A DNA stretch of 64,000 nucleotides from assembly GCA_015056545.1 (NCBI GenBank), contig SVGE01000003.1, positions 62,001 through 126,000 of the forward strand, given 5' to 3'. The notes under the pieces were generated by a model. That model did not search any database. It saw only the letters and a program-made list of their open reading frames with translations, and was not told where the DNA came from. Both the position numbers and the translations under genes were made by a program. This DNA comes from Clostridiales bacterium (lineage in GTDB: Bacteria; Bacillota; Clostridia; TANB77; SIG350). Positions 26,054 to 35,705 of the stretch are shown one piece after another (position 1 is the first letter of the stretch; each line of letters starts with the position of its first letter).

Positions 26054-27385
26054 TTATCTAAACTTATCTAGATTAGCAAATTTAGTATATTGTCCAAGCC
26101 ATAATAATTCTGCTGTTCCTGTTGGACCAGATCTTTGTTTTGCTATAATAACTTCTGCAACATTTTTCTTTTCAGATTCTTCATTATAATAATCATCTCT
26201 ATATAAAAACATAACAATATCTGCATCTTGCTCTATAGAACCAGATTCTCTTAAATCACTAAGTATAGGTCTATGGTCTGGTCTTTGCTCAGGAGCACGA
26301 CTTAATTGTGATAGAGCTATAACTGGTATACCTAATTCTTTAGCTAATATTTTTAAAGATCTACTTATTTCAGAAATTTCTTGTTGTCTACTTTCTGATT
26401 TACTACCTTTCATTAATTGCAAGTAATCTATAATTACTAACCCTATATTTTTTTCAAGTTTTAATTTTCTGCATTTTGCTCTAAGTTCCATTGTACTAAG
26501 CCCTGGAGTATCATCTATATATATTGGAGCTTCTGAAAGTGGTCCTAATGCTTTAGCTAGTTTTACCCAGTCTTCATCTTCCATTTTACCATTTCTTATT
26601 TTGCTACTATCTACCATAGCTTCTGAACAAAGCATTCTGTTTACTAGTTCTTCTTTAGCCATTTCTAATGAAAAAATTGCAACACCTGTATTATGTCTTA
26701 TTGCAGCATTTTGAGCTATATTTAATACAAAAGCTGATTTACCCATTGCAGGTCTTGCTGCAATTAATACAAGATTTGCTGGTTGAAAACCTGATGTTCT
26801 ATTATCTAAATCTATAAAACCTGAAGGAACACCTGTTACAGTTGTTGTTTGATTATATAGTTCTTCTAATTTAGCAAATGTATCTACTAAAACATCTTTA
26901 ATAGGTGTGTAGCCTTTTGTATTTCTTTTTTCTAGAATATCAAAAATCTTTTTTTCAGCTTGATCTAATATATCTTCAACATCATCTTTTGCATCAAAAC
27001 CTAATTTAACTATTTCATTTGAAGATTTAATTAATCTTCTAAGTATTGATTTTTCTTCAACTATTTTTGCATACATTTCAATATTTGCTGTTGTATAAAC
27101 AGATGAAGCAACAGATGATAAATATTCAATTCCACCTACGGCTTCTAACATTTGTCTTGATGTTAAAACATCTTTTACTGTTAAAATATCTATAGGCTTA
27201 CCTTGTGAATATAATTCCATCATGGCTGAAAAAATAACTTCATTGTCTTTCCTATAAAAATCTTCTTGTTTTAAATATTCTATTGCAGTTGCTACCGCTT
27301 CTTTATCTACCAACATTGAACCTAAAACAGCTTGTTCTGCTTCAATATCATGTGGCGGTATTTTATTAATAGAATTTTCTTCCAT
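26054..27385 (-). CDS. dnaB: Replicative DNA helicase
   Basis: 443 residues with the DnaB N-terminal domain (PPHDIEAEQAVLGSML at the start) and the RecA-type C-terminal domain: Walker A ARPAMGKSA near 205-212, Walker B LVIIDYLQLM, and LSQLSRAPEQRPDHRP. It unwinds DNA ahead of the replication fork as a hexamer and binds primase. Two bases separate it from rplI, so translation is probably coupled. No intein. Confidence 0.98.
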   Translation of the reverse strand: MEENSINKIPPHDIEAEQAVLGSMLVDKEAVATAIEYLKQEDFYRKDNEVIFSAMMELYSQGKPIDILTVKDVLTSRQMLEAVGGIEYLSSVASSVYTTANIEMYAKIVEEKSILRRLIKSSNEIVKLGFDAKDDVEDILDQAEKKIFDILEKRNTKGYTPIKDVLVDTFAKLEELYNQTTTVTGVPSGFIDLDNRTSGFQPANLVLIAARPAMGKSAFVLNIAQNAAIRHNTGVAIFSLEMAKEELVNRMLCSEAMVDSSKIRNGKMEDEDWVKLAKALGPLSEAPIYIDDTPGLSTMELRAKCRKLKLEKNIGLVIIDYLQLMKGSKSESRQQEISEISRSLKILAKELGIPVIALSQLSRAPEQRPDHRPILSDLRESGSIEQDADIVMFLYRDDYYNEESEKKNVAEVIIAKQRSGPTGTAELLWLGQYTKFANLDKFR

Positions 27386-27386
27386 A

Positions 27387-27836
27387 TTACACCTCTTGAT
27401 TAACTATTACTTTTATCTTTCCGATTATTCCTTCGTATAATTTAATTTCAACATTTTTAATTCCAACCATTTTAATAGGCTCATTTAATATGATTTTCTT
27501 TTTGTCTATATCTATTTTATATTTTTTCATTAGTTCATCTGAAATATCTTTTGAAGTAACAGAACCAAATACTTTACCATTACTTCCTGCTTTAATATTA
27601 AAAGTTATTTCCATTTTTTCTAATTCTTTAGATAATTTCTCTGCATCAGATTTTTCATTATCTTTTCTATATTGTTTTGCTTCTTTCTTATCATTTAATA
27701 ATTTCATATTTGATGTATTAGCTTCTATTGCTAATTTTTGTGTAAATAAATAATTTCTTGCATATCCATCATTTACATTAACAACATCATCTTTTTTTCC
27801 TAGTGCTTTAACATCTTTTAATAAAATAACTTTCAT
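27387..27836 (-). CDS. rplI: 50S ribosomal protein L9
   Basis: 149 residues, standard length. The N-terminal rRNA-binding domain starts [19 protein letters not shown] with NDGYARNYL following; a long connecting helix and a C-terminal domain end in [14 protein letters not shown] ribosome site. Placed gdpP-rplI-dnaB, the common Firmicutes order. Confidence 0.98.
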   Translation of the reverse strand: MKVILLKDVKALGKKDDVVNVNDGYARNYLFTQKLAIEANTSNMKLLNDKKEAKQYRKDNEKSDAEKLSKELEKMEITFNIKAGSNGKVFGSVTSKDISDELMKKYKIDIDKKKIILNEPIKMVGIKNVEIKLYEGIIGKIKVIVNQEV

Positions 27837-27851
27837 AATATCACTCCTTAT

Positions 27852-29846
27852 TTAAGCATTTTCTTCTTTTCCTAAAATCACTTGTTTTAATTTTTCTTTT
27901 GCTTCATCAATTGTTATATCATCAAGTTGTGCTCCAGCCATATTAATATGACCCCCACCACCTAATTTTTCTAATATTACCTGAACATTAATACTTCCAA
28001 GTGAACGACCACTTATACATATTTGATTTTGATTTTTGCAAAGTACAAATGAAGCTTGTATATTTTCAATACATAATAATTCATCTGCTGCTTGTGCTGT
28101 AATTAGCATTGTATCATTATCTTCAACTGGACATATTGAAATAGCTATATTTTCATTAACTACTTCCATGTTTTTAACAATATCTGCAATTATTACATAT
28201 TTATCGAAATTAGTTCTAAATAATTGATTAACATTTGCAACATCAACACCTTGTTTTCTTAAATATGCTGCTGCTTCAAAAGTTCTAACCCCAGATTTTA
28301 AAGTAAAGTTTTTTGTATCTACCATTATACCTGCATATAGACTTTCTGCCTCTAATACATCTAAATTAATTTTTTCATCTGAATATTCAATTATTTCTGT
28401 AACTAATTCACATGTTGATGAAGCATAAACTTCATGATATGTTAGTACTGGATCTTTAATATTATCTGTACTTCTTCTATGATGGTCTATAACTACTACT
28501 TTATCTGTTTCATTTAATAATTCTGGACATTCTGTATAATCTTGTTTGTGTGTATCAACTACTATTAATAGAGTATCTGCAGTTATTTGACTTAATGCCT
28601 CATTTTTATTTACAAAAACATTTTCATATTTTTTACTATTTTCAATTTTATTTAATAAATTTTTAAGCATATCTCCTTTATCATCTAAAACTATATATGC
28701 TTCTTTACCTAATGTTTGAGCCATTCTATATAATCCAAGGCCTGCACCAATACAGTCAACATCTGTTTGCTTATGTCCCATTATAATTATATTTTTTGAA
28801 GTTTCCATAAACTCTTTTAATGCTTGTGCAACTACTCTTGTTTTTACTTTTGTTCTTTTTTCAACTTCAACTGTATTTCCACCAAAAAATTCGAACTTAT
28901 TATCTTTTTTTAATACAATTTGGTCTCCACCACGTCCTAAAGCTACATCTAATGAAGAAAATACATCATTATATTTTTCATTTATATTTTCATCACTTAC
29001 AACAATACTACCAGATATTGTAGCTGGCATTTTTACACCAAAATCTATTTTTTTAACATCTTCAATAATACTAAATTTTTCGTCTATAAATGATTTTAAA
29101 TATCCTTTTTCAAAAGCAATAATATATTTATTATTGTCTTTTTCAATAACCATACCATTTGCTCTACTAATCCAGTTTCTTATAAGCTTACCAATAATAG
29201 GATTAATTTGACTTCTTTTTTCTTCTGATACTGATTGTATTAATTCATCGTAATTATCTATTGCAAGTATTCCTAAACATAATTTAGATTTATCATAAAC
29301 ATCTATTAAATGAACATAATCTGTTTTTTCTAAAAAATATACCATTAAAACATTATCTTGCTCTTTTCCATGTTTTGATTCTACTCTTAGAACATTTGCA
29401 TATACATCATATATTCTTTCATTTATAGTTGTTTGTGTATAAATTCTTTTTTCATTTTTACTGTCTTGTACTTGTTTAAATTCTTTAATAATGTTGTTTA
29501 AACCTTCTTGTCCTTCTATACTTTGAAATAAAATATCAAAATTAGAATTACTCCAAACAATATCTCCACTTTTTTCTAAAATAACAAGTGGCATTTGAAA
29601 ATTTAGTAATGTATCTTTAGTAACAGCATCAATATTGAATGTTAAATTAGCTATATACTCTTCTATCTCATTTTTTCTTATTAAATTTCCGAAAAAAGCA
29701 TATGCAACAACAAATAAAAATACTGCTAAACACATAACTAATAGTTTAGGTCTTAATACTATTAAAAGTATTAATAAAAAAGCTATAACTACTAAATATA
29801 CAGTAACCTTTGACATTACTTTTTCTAAAAAATTATTTGTTTTCAT
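27852..29846 (-). CDS. gdpP: Cyclic-di-AMP phosphodiesterase GdpP (YybT)
   Basis: 664 residues. Two membrane helices at the start (about 13-52), a PAS-like sensor region, a degenerate GGDEF domain in which the motif is replaced by GRGGDQ (about 175-310), then the DHH-DHHA1 hydrolase: IIMGHKQTDVDCIGAG, VVDTHKQ, VIDHHRR and the C-terminal GGGGHINMAGA. It hydrolyses c-di-AMP and so influences potassium and osmolyte homeostasis and wall stress. It begins the rplI-dnaB transcript with a small gene ahead of it. Ribosome site AGGAG, ATG start. Confidence 0.95.
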   Translation of the reverse strand: MKTNNFLEKVMSKVTVYLVVIAFLLILLIVLRPKLLVMCLAVFLFVVAYAFFGNLIRKNEIEEYIANLTFNIDAVTKDTLLNFQMPLVILEKSGDIVWSNSNFDILFQSIEGQEGLNNIIKEFKQVQDSKNEKRIYTQTTINERIYDVYANVLRVESKHGKEQDNVLMVYFLEKTDYVHLIDVYDKSKLCLGILAIDNYDELIQSVSEEKRSQINPIIGKLIRNWISRANGMVIEKDNNKYIIAFEKGYLKSFIDEKFSIIEDVKKIDFGVKMPATISGSIVVSDENINEKYNDVFSSLDVALGRGGDQIVLKKDNKFEFFGGNTVEVEKRTKVKTRVVAQALKEFMETSKNIIIMGHKQTDVDCIGAGLGLYRMAQTLGKEAYIVLDDKGDMLKNLLNKIENSKKYENVFVNKNEALSQITADTLLIVVDTHKQDYTECPELLNETDKVVVIDHHRRSTDNIKDPVLTYHEVYASSTCELVTEIIEYSDEKINLDVLEAESLYAGIMVDTKNFTLKSGVRTFEAAAYLRKQGVDVANVNQLFRTNFDKYVIIADIVKNMEVVNENIAISICPVEDNDTMLITAQAADELLCIENIQASFVLCKNQNQICISGRSLGSINVQVILEKLGGGGHINMAGAQLDDITIDEAKEKLKQVILGKEENA

Positions 29847-29855
29847 TTTAATCTC

Positions 29856-30044
29856 CTATTTTTCTATATCTATTCCTAACTTATCTGCTAAGTTTTTATT
29901 AAGTTCAATATTGTTTTCTAAAATTTCTTTTAAATTAATTTCTTTGTCTTCTGCTGATTTAAATAATATAGTTATATTTTCTAAAAGTTTAATTTTAATA
30001 TCTTCTATATCTTTAATATTTCTTATTACATTTGTATTAAGCAC
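29856..30044 (-). CDS. Small unknown protein ahead of gdpP
   Basis: 62 residues from a GTG at 30044, six bases after AGGGGTG; stop is nine bases from gdpP. The protein is charged, lacks membrane segments and is predicted all-helical (ILENNIELNKNLADKLG). A sigma-A promoter immediately upstream supports it as the first gene of the gdpP transcript. No family recognised; coding status is supported by the ribosome site and position only. Confidence 0.6.
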   Translation of the reverse strand: MLNTNVIRNIKDIEDIKIKLLENITILFKSAEDKEINLKEILENNIELNKNLADKLGIDIEK

Positions 30045-30061
30045 AGCTTACACCCCTAATA

Positions 30062-30090
30062 ATTTTATACTTTTATTACACTATTGTCAA
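30062..30090 (-). promoter_or_regulatory. Promoter of the gdpP-rplI-dnaB operon
   Basis: On the minus strand: consensus TTGACA, 17 bases, TAAAAT, ending about 15 bases before the ribosome site of the small first gene. Confidence 0.7.
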
Positions 30091-30118
30091 GGTAAGCGAA
30101 AAAAATGTTATATTACTC

Positions 30119-30147
30119 TTGATTTTTATGTAAACATAATATATAAT
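30119..30147 (+). promoter_or_regulatory. Promoter of the orphan gene at 30.2 kb
   Basis: TTGATT, 17 bases, TATAAT on the plus strand, divergent from the gdpP promoter. Confidence 0.6.
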
Positions 30148-30212
30148 AATGTAGAATAAAATATTTTTATTCATAATCTTTTTAAATTTTTTAGGAAAGA
30201 GGTACAAACAAT

Positions 30213-30635
30213 ATGAAGAAAGTTTCTTTTGAAATCCCTAAGGCATTTAACCATGTATTTGTTGAGTGCACTGAAAAAGGTCCGGTATTTTACCGTGACA
30301 AATTTTTAACAGATATAATCGTTGATAACGGCGAAAACAACGAAATCGATACGATGTTACCTGATAATGTAACCAAAATTGAAATGTCCAAAGTTTTTTC
30401 AGATTTTGATACAGTTGCGGATACAATTAATTATTTCCATTTATGGCCCTTCAGTCATATGAGACATGCGGAAATAATCGCAGACGGAATTTCCGATTTC
30501 ACATTCCCTCTTTTTAACAATACTACAAAAACATGTTTCAGAGAATCGATGGAAAAAACAAAATGGCTTAAAAGTCTTTTCGTTATTTATACAAAAGATA
30601 ATAACGAAAAAATCGGTTTCCTTTTATTTAAGTAA
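30213..30635 (+). CDS. Hypothetical protein with atypical codon use
   Basis: 140 residues, no signal peptide or membrane helix. It contains two Cys, ADTINYFHLWPFSHMRH and aromatic residues through the middle, but no recognised motif. Codons such as CCG, ACG, TCG, GCG and AAC-GGC are common here and rare in the neighbours, so the gene may have a different origin. AAGAGG ribosome site, own promoter and own terminator: a single-gene unit placed between two operons. It resembles the genes at 20056 and 57881 in these respects. Function unknown. Confidence 0.75.
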   Translation: MKKVSFEIPKAFNHVFVECTEKGPVFYRDKFLTDIIVDNGENNEIDTMLPDNVTKIEMSKVFSDFDTVADTINYFHLWPFSHMRHAEIIADGISDFTFPLFNNTTKTCFRESMEKTKWLKSLFVIYTKDNNEKIGFLLFK

Positions 30636-30668
30636 AAATCTTATTCTTTTTCTCCGTTTCTCGTCAAA

Positions 30669-30701
30669 GAATGGTATGGCTTTCATTAGGCCATACCATT
30701 C
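30669..30701. terminator. Bidirectional terminator overlapping the end of the kinase gene
   Basis: A 12-bp perfect stem GAATGGTATGGC (30669-30680) with its complement (30690-30701). The stop codon of the minus-strand kinase gene lies in the loop, so the last codons of that gene form one arm. Confidence 0.85.
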
Positions 30702-31249
30702 TTTAATTTTTCATTATATTTTTCTACTATTTCATTCAATACTTCTTCTATTTCCATATTTGATGTATTAATTACTAAATCATAATTATTAAAATTAGTA
30801 ACATCTATTCCATAAACTTTATTATATCTATCATATTCTAATTTATTTCTTCTTATTGTAAACTCTTTTGCTTCTTCAATACTTTCATATTTTTTTTCAT
30901 TAATTCTTACACTATCATTATATATTCTTTTAGCCGCTTCATCTTCATCAACATATAAATATACTTTAAAACTATCTGGTATAAAGTGCCATGCTGTTCT
31001 TGATACAAAAACAATTTCTTCATTAGATTTTCCAAGTTCTATTATCATATTATCTACTTTATGATCAAATTCTTTTGTATTTTTTATTTTTTCTTGAAAC
31101 GTAACTATATCCATATTATGCTCAGCTGCTAATTTTCTCATTACATCTCCCATAACATAACATTTATATTTTAATTTATCTGCAACCAAACTAGATACTG
31201 TACTTTTCCCACTTCCACAATTTCCTGAAATAGTTATTATTTTTCTCAT
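30686..31249 (-). CDS. Cytidylate kinase-like P-loop kinase
   Basis: 187 residues with Walker A GNCGSGKST at positions 9-17, the KCYVMGDVMRKLA segment, a lid-type region with Arg/Lys residues around SVRINEKKYES, and FTIRRNKLEYDRYNKVYGID, a pattern of the short (archaeal-type) CMP kinase family and related cytidylate kinase-like proteins. The likely reaction is ATP-dependent phosphorylation of CMP/dCMP, though relatives of this group in Firmicutes are not all proven kinases of CMP. AGGAG ribosome site before the ATG. Monocistronic. Confidence 0.75.
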   Translation of the reverse strand: MRKIITISGNCGSGKSTVSSLVADKLKYKCYVMGDVMRKLAAEHNMDIVTFQEKIKNTKEFDHKVDNMIIELGKSNEEIVFVSRTAWHFIPDSFKVYLYVDEDEAAKRIYNDSVRINEKKYESIEEAKEFTIRRNKLEYDRYNKVYGIDVTNFNNYDLVINTSNMEIEEVLNEIVEKYNEKLKNGMA

Positions 31250-31373
31250 TTTTTCACTCTCCTAAATACTTTTTTAGTATATTATCACAATAAAATTATC
31301 TTTTCAACAGTTTTTTATATTTTCTCTTGCCATTATATTTTCGTTTTAATATAATATTAGTGGTGATATATAA

Positions 31374-32246
31374 ATGAATAATATTAATAGCGAAAGAACA
31401 GTTGTAACTAAAAAAATAAGTATTATTGGTATTGTTGCAAATGCTTTTTTATTTATACTTAAATTAATTATTGGTATCATTGCTAATAGTCAGGCAATGA
31501 TAGCTGATGGAATAAATAGTGCAGGTGATATTGTTGCATCTCTTATGACATATATAGGGAATAAAATTGCAAGTGAACCTTCAGATGATAACCATAATTA
31601 TGGTCATGGAAAAGCTGAATATATTTTCTCATTGTTTATTGGTTTAACAATGGTATTATTATCTGCAAAAGTAGCAATAAATGCTTTTTCTTCTATATTA
31701 AATTATAAACATTTTACATTTTCATGGTATCTTGTTATAGTATGTATTATTACAATTATTTCAAAGTTAGCTTTATACATATATTCTTCAAAACTAGGTA
31801 AAAAATATAATAGTATATTAATAACAGCTAATTCAAAAGACCATTTAAATGATGTATTTGTAACTATTTCAACTTTAATAAGTATTTTAGCTGGTTTCTT
31901 TAACATATATATATTAGATGGAATTATTGGTATGGCAATATCAATTTTAATTATTTATTCTGGTATAAAAATAATATATTCAAGTTCTAAAATACTTATG
32001 GATGAATCAATAAATGAATTAAATAAAAATGAAATAACCAATATTATAAATAATTATTCTGAAATTGATCATATAGATAAAATAACATCTAAACCATGTG
32101 GAAATAAATATATAATAATTGTTAAAGTATCTATGGATGGTAATATGACAATTTTAGAAAGTCATAATATTGTTGGCAAAGTAAAATCTGAACTTTTAGA
32201 TTTAGAATACATACATGATGTAATAGTTCATGTTAATCCTGCATAA
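31374..32246 (+). CDS. Cation diffusion facilitator family transporter
   Basis: 290 residues: six membrane helices (between about 15 and 205) and a C-terminal cytoplasmic ferredoxin-like domain. Metal-site residues appear as ADGINSAGD in helix II (the family D-x-x-x-D with the His replaced by Asn-adjacent residues) and DHLNDVFVT in helix V (H-x-x-x-D), and the family loop NYGHGKAEYI is present. It exports divalent metals such as zinc, manganese or iron in exchange for protons. Metal choice cannot be read from the sequence. Single gene followed by a terminator. Confidence 0.93.
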   Translation: MNNINSERTVVTKKISIIGIVANAFLFILKLIIGIIANSQAMIADGINSAGDIVASLMTYIGNKIASEPSDDNHNYGHGKAEYIFSLFIGLTMVLLSAKVAINAFSSILNYKHFTFSWYLVIVCIITIISKLALYIYSSKLGKKYNSILITANSKDHLNDVFVTISTLISILAGFFNIYILDGIIGMAISILIIYSGIKIIYSSSKILMDESINELNKNEITNIINNYSEIDHIDKITSKPCGNKYIIIVKVSMDGNMTILESHNIVGKVKSELLDLEYIHDVIVHVNPA

Positions 32247-32254
32247 ACTTTCTA

Positions 32255-32291
32255 TACAATAAATTGCTTTATTTGTAATTTATTGTATTTT
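32255..32291 (+). terminator. Terminator of cation efflux gene
   Basis: TACAATAAATT (32255-32265) pairs with AATTTATTGTA (32277-32287), followed by a T9 run. Confidence 0.85.
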
Positions 32292-32329
32292 TTTTTATTT
32301 AATGTAAATAATAGCTTAGAGGTGATTTT

Positions 32330-32779
32330 ATGGTAAATCCATTACAGTCAAAAGAATATTATTCAAGTTATGTAGATAAAATAACTCCAAATTCTAAGAC
32401 ATTTAAAAATATATTAATTGCCTTTTTAGTTGGAGGTCTTATTTGTACAATAGGTCAAATAATTACAAATTATTGGTTATCTAGTGGATATTCAAAAGAA
32501 ATATCTGCAAGTTTAACTTCAGTTGTTTTAATATTTTTAGGTGCTTTTCTTACAGCATTAAATTTATATAATAAAATTGGTAAAAGAGCTGGTGCTGGTT
32601 CTATTATTCCAATTACCGGTTTTGCAAATTCTATTGTATCACCTGCAATTGAATATAAAAGTGAAGGATATGTTCTAGGAGTTGGGGCTAAAATGTTTGT
32701 TGTAGCTGGTCCAGTTTTAGTTTTTGGAATAAGTAGTTCCATCATTTATGGACTAATTTATTATTTACTTTTTATGTAA
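32330..32779 (+). CDS. spoVAC: Stage V sporulation protein AC
   Basis: 149 residues with four hydrophobic segments and the family features FLVGGLICTIGQ, GAFLTALNLY and GAGSIIPITGFANSIVSPAIEY. SpoVAC is an inner-membrane channel component through which calcium-dipicolinate enters the forespore and leaves during germination. spoVAD begins 12 bases later. Expected to be under the late forespore sigma factor; I could not pick out a convincing promoter. Confidence 0.96.
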   Translation: MVNPLQSKEYYSSYVDKITPNSKTFKNILIAFLVGGLICTIGQIITNYWLSSGYSKEISASLTSVVLIFLGAFLTALNLYNKIGKRAGAGSIIPITGFANSIVSPAIEYKSEGYVLGVGAKMFVVAGPVLVFGISSSIIYGLIYYLLFM

Positions 32780-32791
32780 TTGGAGGTATTT

Positions 32792-33802
32792 ATGGAAAAT
32801 AAAAGGATTGGAAATCAAACAGTAAAATTAACAAACCCTATATATATAAATTCAACATATTCTATTGTAGGTCCAAAAGAATCTGAAGGGCCATTAGCAA
32901 AATATTTTGATAATTCTGTTCAAGATGCTTTTTATGGTGAGCAGTCTTGGGAAAAAGCAGAAAGTAAATTCTGTTTATCTAGTATTAATGGTTGTATTGC
33001 AAAATCTAAAATACCTGTTTCAGATTTTGAATATATTTTAGCTGGTGATTTATTAAATCAATGTACTTCTTCTAGTTTTGCAATAAGAGAAACTAATATA
33101 CCTTTTATAGGATTATTTGGTGCTTGTTCAACAATTATTGAAGGACTAGCTGTTGGTAGTATGTTAATAGATGGTGGTATGGCAAATAATATAGTATGTA
33201 GTACTTCTAGTCACTTTTGTTCGGCAGAAAAACAGTTTAGATTTCCTCTCGAATTAGGAAATCAAAGAGCTCCTTCTTCACAATGGACAGTAACTGGTTC
33301 TGCTTCTGCTATAATTAGTAATAAAGGAAATGGACCTAAAATAACTCATACTACAATAGGAAAAATTGTAGATATGGGAATAACAGATGCAAATAATATG
33401 GGGGCAGCTATGGCACCTGCTGCAATTAATACACTAAAAGCTCATTTCGAAGATACTGGTAGAAAACCTGATTATTATGATTTAATTGTAACTGGAGATT
33501 TAGGATATATAGGTCATCAAATAGTTATTGATAGTTTGAAAGCAGATGATTATGATTTGAATAATAATTATACTGATTGTGGAATATTAATTTTTGATAA
33601 AGAAAAACAAGATACACATTCAGGAGGAAGTGGCTGTGCTTGTTGTGGAACTGTTTTAGCAGGTTATTTATTTAATAAATTACAAAATAAAGAAATTAAT
33701 AAATTACTTATTGTTGGTACAGGTGCTTTGATGAATGCCACAACTTGTCAGCAAAGTGAATCTATCCCAGGAATTGCACATGCAATAGCAATTGAAAATT
33801 AA
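32792..33802 (+). CDS. spoVAD: Stage V sporulation protein AD
   Basis: 336 residues with a thiolase-like fold: LLNQCTSSSFAIRE, FGACSTIIEGLAVGSMLI and GSGCACCGTVLAGYL are characteristic. SpoVAD binds dipicolinic acid and works with SpoVAC in its uptake into spores. The ATG at 32792 is seven bases after GGAGG; an earlier in-frame TTG at 32780 overlaps the end of spoVAC and is less likely. The third partner, spoVAE, does not follow; a strong terminator does. Confidence 0.97.
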   Translation: MENKRIGNQTVKLTNPIYINSTYSIVGPKESEGPLAKYFDNSVQDAFYGEQSWEKAESKFCLSSINGCIAKSKIPVSDFEYILAGDLLNQCTSSSFAIRETNIPFIGLFGACSTIIEGLAVGSMLIDGGMANNIVCSTSSHFCSAEKQFRFPLELGNQRAPSSQWTVTGSASAIISNKGNGPKITHTTIGKIVDMGITDANNMGAAMAPAAINTLKAHFEDTGRKPDYYDLIVTGDLGYIGHQIVIDSLKADDYDLNNNYTDCGILIFDKEKQDTHSGGSGCACCGTVLAGYLFNKLQNKEINKLLIVGTGALMNATTCQQSESIPGIAHAIAIEN

Positions 33803-33815
33803 TATTTAATATATT

Positions 33816-33854
33816 AAAACTACTAATATTCAAAATTTGAATATTAGTAGTTTT
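33816..33854. terminator. Bidirectional terminator after spoVAD
   Basis: An almost uninterrupted stem of 16 to 19 bp (AAAACTACTAATATTC with its complement), with A and T runs outside, shared with the convergent fusion gene. Confidence 0.9.
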
Positions 33855-33857
33855 GTT

Positions 33858-35522
33858 TTAATCTAAGATTATATTTTTTAATTCCTCATTAAGTGTTAAT
33901 AATCTTAATTTTTTTTCAAAATCTAATGCATATACTTTTATTCCAGCTTCTTCACATAAAAACATTCCAGGCATTATATCCCATAATTTACGAGTTGCAA
34001 ATATTAATGCATCTGTTTTTCCTGAAACAAGATTTGTAAAAGACCTTGCACATGAATTAATATGTAATATATTTCCGATTAACATTTTATCTTGTTTTAT
34101 TAATTTGTTGAAATATATTTTTTTACTGTCCAATTCTTTGTATACTGAACCACCAAATTCAACAACTGTTTGATTTAATGGTACAACTGGTATATTTAAA
34201 ATCTTGTTATTATTTAAGTATACACCTTGATTTTCTGCAGCATAGTAGAATTCATCTAATTTAGGTAAATATATTATTGAAAATCTAGTATGCCCTTTAT
34301 CATAAAATGCTAATTGTATTCCCCAATAAGGATTGCCTTTTATAAAATGATTTGTACCATCAATAGGATCTATTATCCAGCATCTATCTTGCAGATTAGT
34401 ATCAGGAAAACTCTCTTCAGTTAAGAAAACATCTTTTTTAAATTTTTTCTTTATATTTTTTATTAAAAATTTTTCAATAGCTATATCTATATCTGTAACT
34501 AATGTATTATCTTCTTTAGAAAAAATTCTAAAATTGGTATTTTCTTTTATCTGATTATATGCTTCTTTTACAATGCTAATTGCAAAATCAAGTTCTTCTG
34601 AATATGAAAAGTTTTTATTTCTTTTTCTAAATATAAACTCTTCAAGTTCATTATAATATGGCATACCCTTCTGAGCTGATTTTACTTGTAACTTCATTGT
34701 TGCAGCATACATAGCTTTTCTTAATGCATGTTGTAGATCTACACCTTTAGATAAAAAAGCTACTAAATTACCATTTAACGTATCTCCTGCACCTATAGTG
34801 TCTATAACTTCTACATTAATTGATGACATTTTTACAACTCTTTTTCCATTATGATAAATTAAGCCTTCATTACCTAAAGTAACAATTAATTTATTAGGAT
34901 ATTTTTCAATACAGGTTTCAATATTATCTGTATTAAAAATAGTTTTACATTCTTTTTCATTACATGTAATTAATGTAATTTTATCAAGAAGTTTTTTATT
35001 TGCTTTATCAGTAATAGAAAGTTTTTCCGGCCTACATGGCGTTAATATTAATACTTTATTATGTTTGTGGCAAAAATTAATCAATCTTTCAGTTGTTTCT
35101 TTAGGTATTTTTAATTGACAAACAATTATAGCAGAATTTAACAATACTTCTGAATATTTATCAACCATATCTGGTGTAAATGTATTTATTGCACCAGAAA
35201 ATCTCTCAATTTCATTATCTTTATCTTTTACTCTAATTCTTATCTTAGAATAGTCATTTTGTATACCATCAATTATTTCAACATTTGAAACATCTACCCT
35301 ATTTAATAACAAGTTTTCAATAATACTTTTTCCTATTTCATCATTACCTACTCTTGATATTATTGTAGTTTTTGCTCCTGCACGGGAAGCTGCAACAGCC
35401 TGGTTAGCTCCTTTTCCTCCTGGTTCTTTAATTGTTGGCTCATCATTATATGTACCATCACTATTTTGATAATATATCATATCTAATGCACAACCACCAA
35501 ACACACAAACATCATATTTCAT
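33858..35522 (-). CDS. Fusion of PfkB/ribokinase-type sugar kinase and inositol monophosphatase-type phosphatase
   Basis: 554 residues in one clean frame. Residues about 1-305 are a PfkB-family kinase closest to ribokinase: GGKGANQAVAASRAG (35-49) and the catalytic DTIGAGDTLNG (Asp246 as base). Residues about 318-554 are an inositol monophosphatase-family domain: LTEESFP, the metal-binding IIDPIDGTNHF near 384-394 and KLWDIMPG near 511. Both active sites look intact. Combining a sugar kinase with a sugar phosphatase is unusual and suggests a bifunctional enzyme or a regulated phosphorylation cycle of a sugar or nucleoside; substrates are unknown. GGAGGAG ribosome site. Monocistronic between terminators. 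Confidence 0.9.
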   Translation of the reverse strand: MKYDVCVFGGCALDMIYYQNSDGTYNDEPTIKEPGGKGANQAVAASRAGAKTTIISRVGNDEIGKSIIENLLLNRVDVSNVEIIDGIQNDYSKIRIRVKDKDNEIERFSGAINTFTPDMVDKYSEVLLNSAIIVCQLKIPKETTERLINFCHKHNKVLILTPCRPEKLSITDKANKKLLDKITLITCNEKECKTIFNTDNIETCIEKYPNKLIVTLGNEGLIYHNGKRVVKMSSINVEVIDTIGAGDTLNGNLVAFLSKGVDLQHALRKAMYAATMKLQVKSAQKGMPYYNELEEFIFRKRNKNFSYSEELDFAISIVKEAYNQIKENTNFRIFSKEDNTLVTDIDIAIEKFLIKNIKKKFKKDVFLTEESFPDTNLQDRCWIIDPIDGTNHFIKGNPYWGIQLAFYDKGHTRFSIIYLPKLDEFYYAAENQGVYLNNNKILNIPVVPLNQTVVEFGGSVYKELDSKKIYFNKLIKQDKMLIGNILHINSCARSFTNLVSGKTDALIFATRKLWDIMPGMFLCEEAGIKVYALDFEKKLRLLTLNEELKNIILD

Positions 35523-35705
35523 ATAAAGCTCCTCCGATTAATTATATTTCATTCATTATAATTATAACATAAATTAAATATTTAATATATATTTATAATT
35601 AATTTATTTGTAATATATGTTTTTACATGTTATAATTATGTTAACAGTAGTTTTATATACTGTATTTCAATAAAAAATTTTTTATGAAAGGATGTTTGTT
35701 TATTT

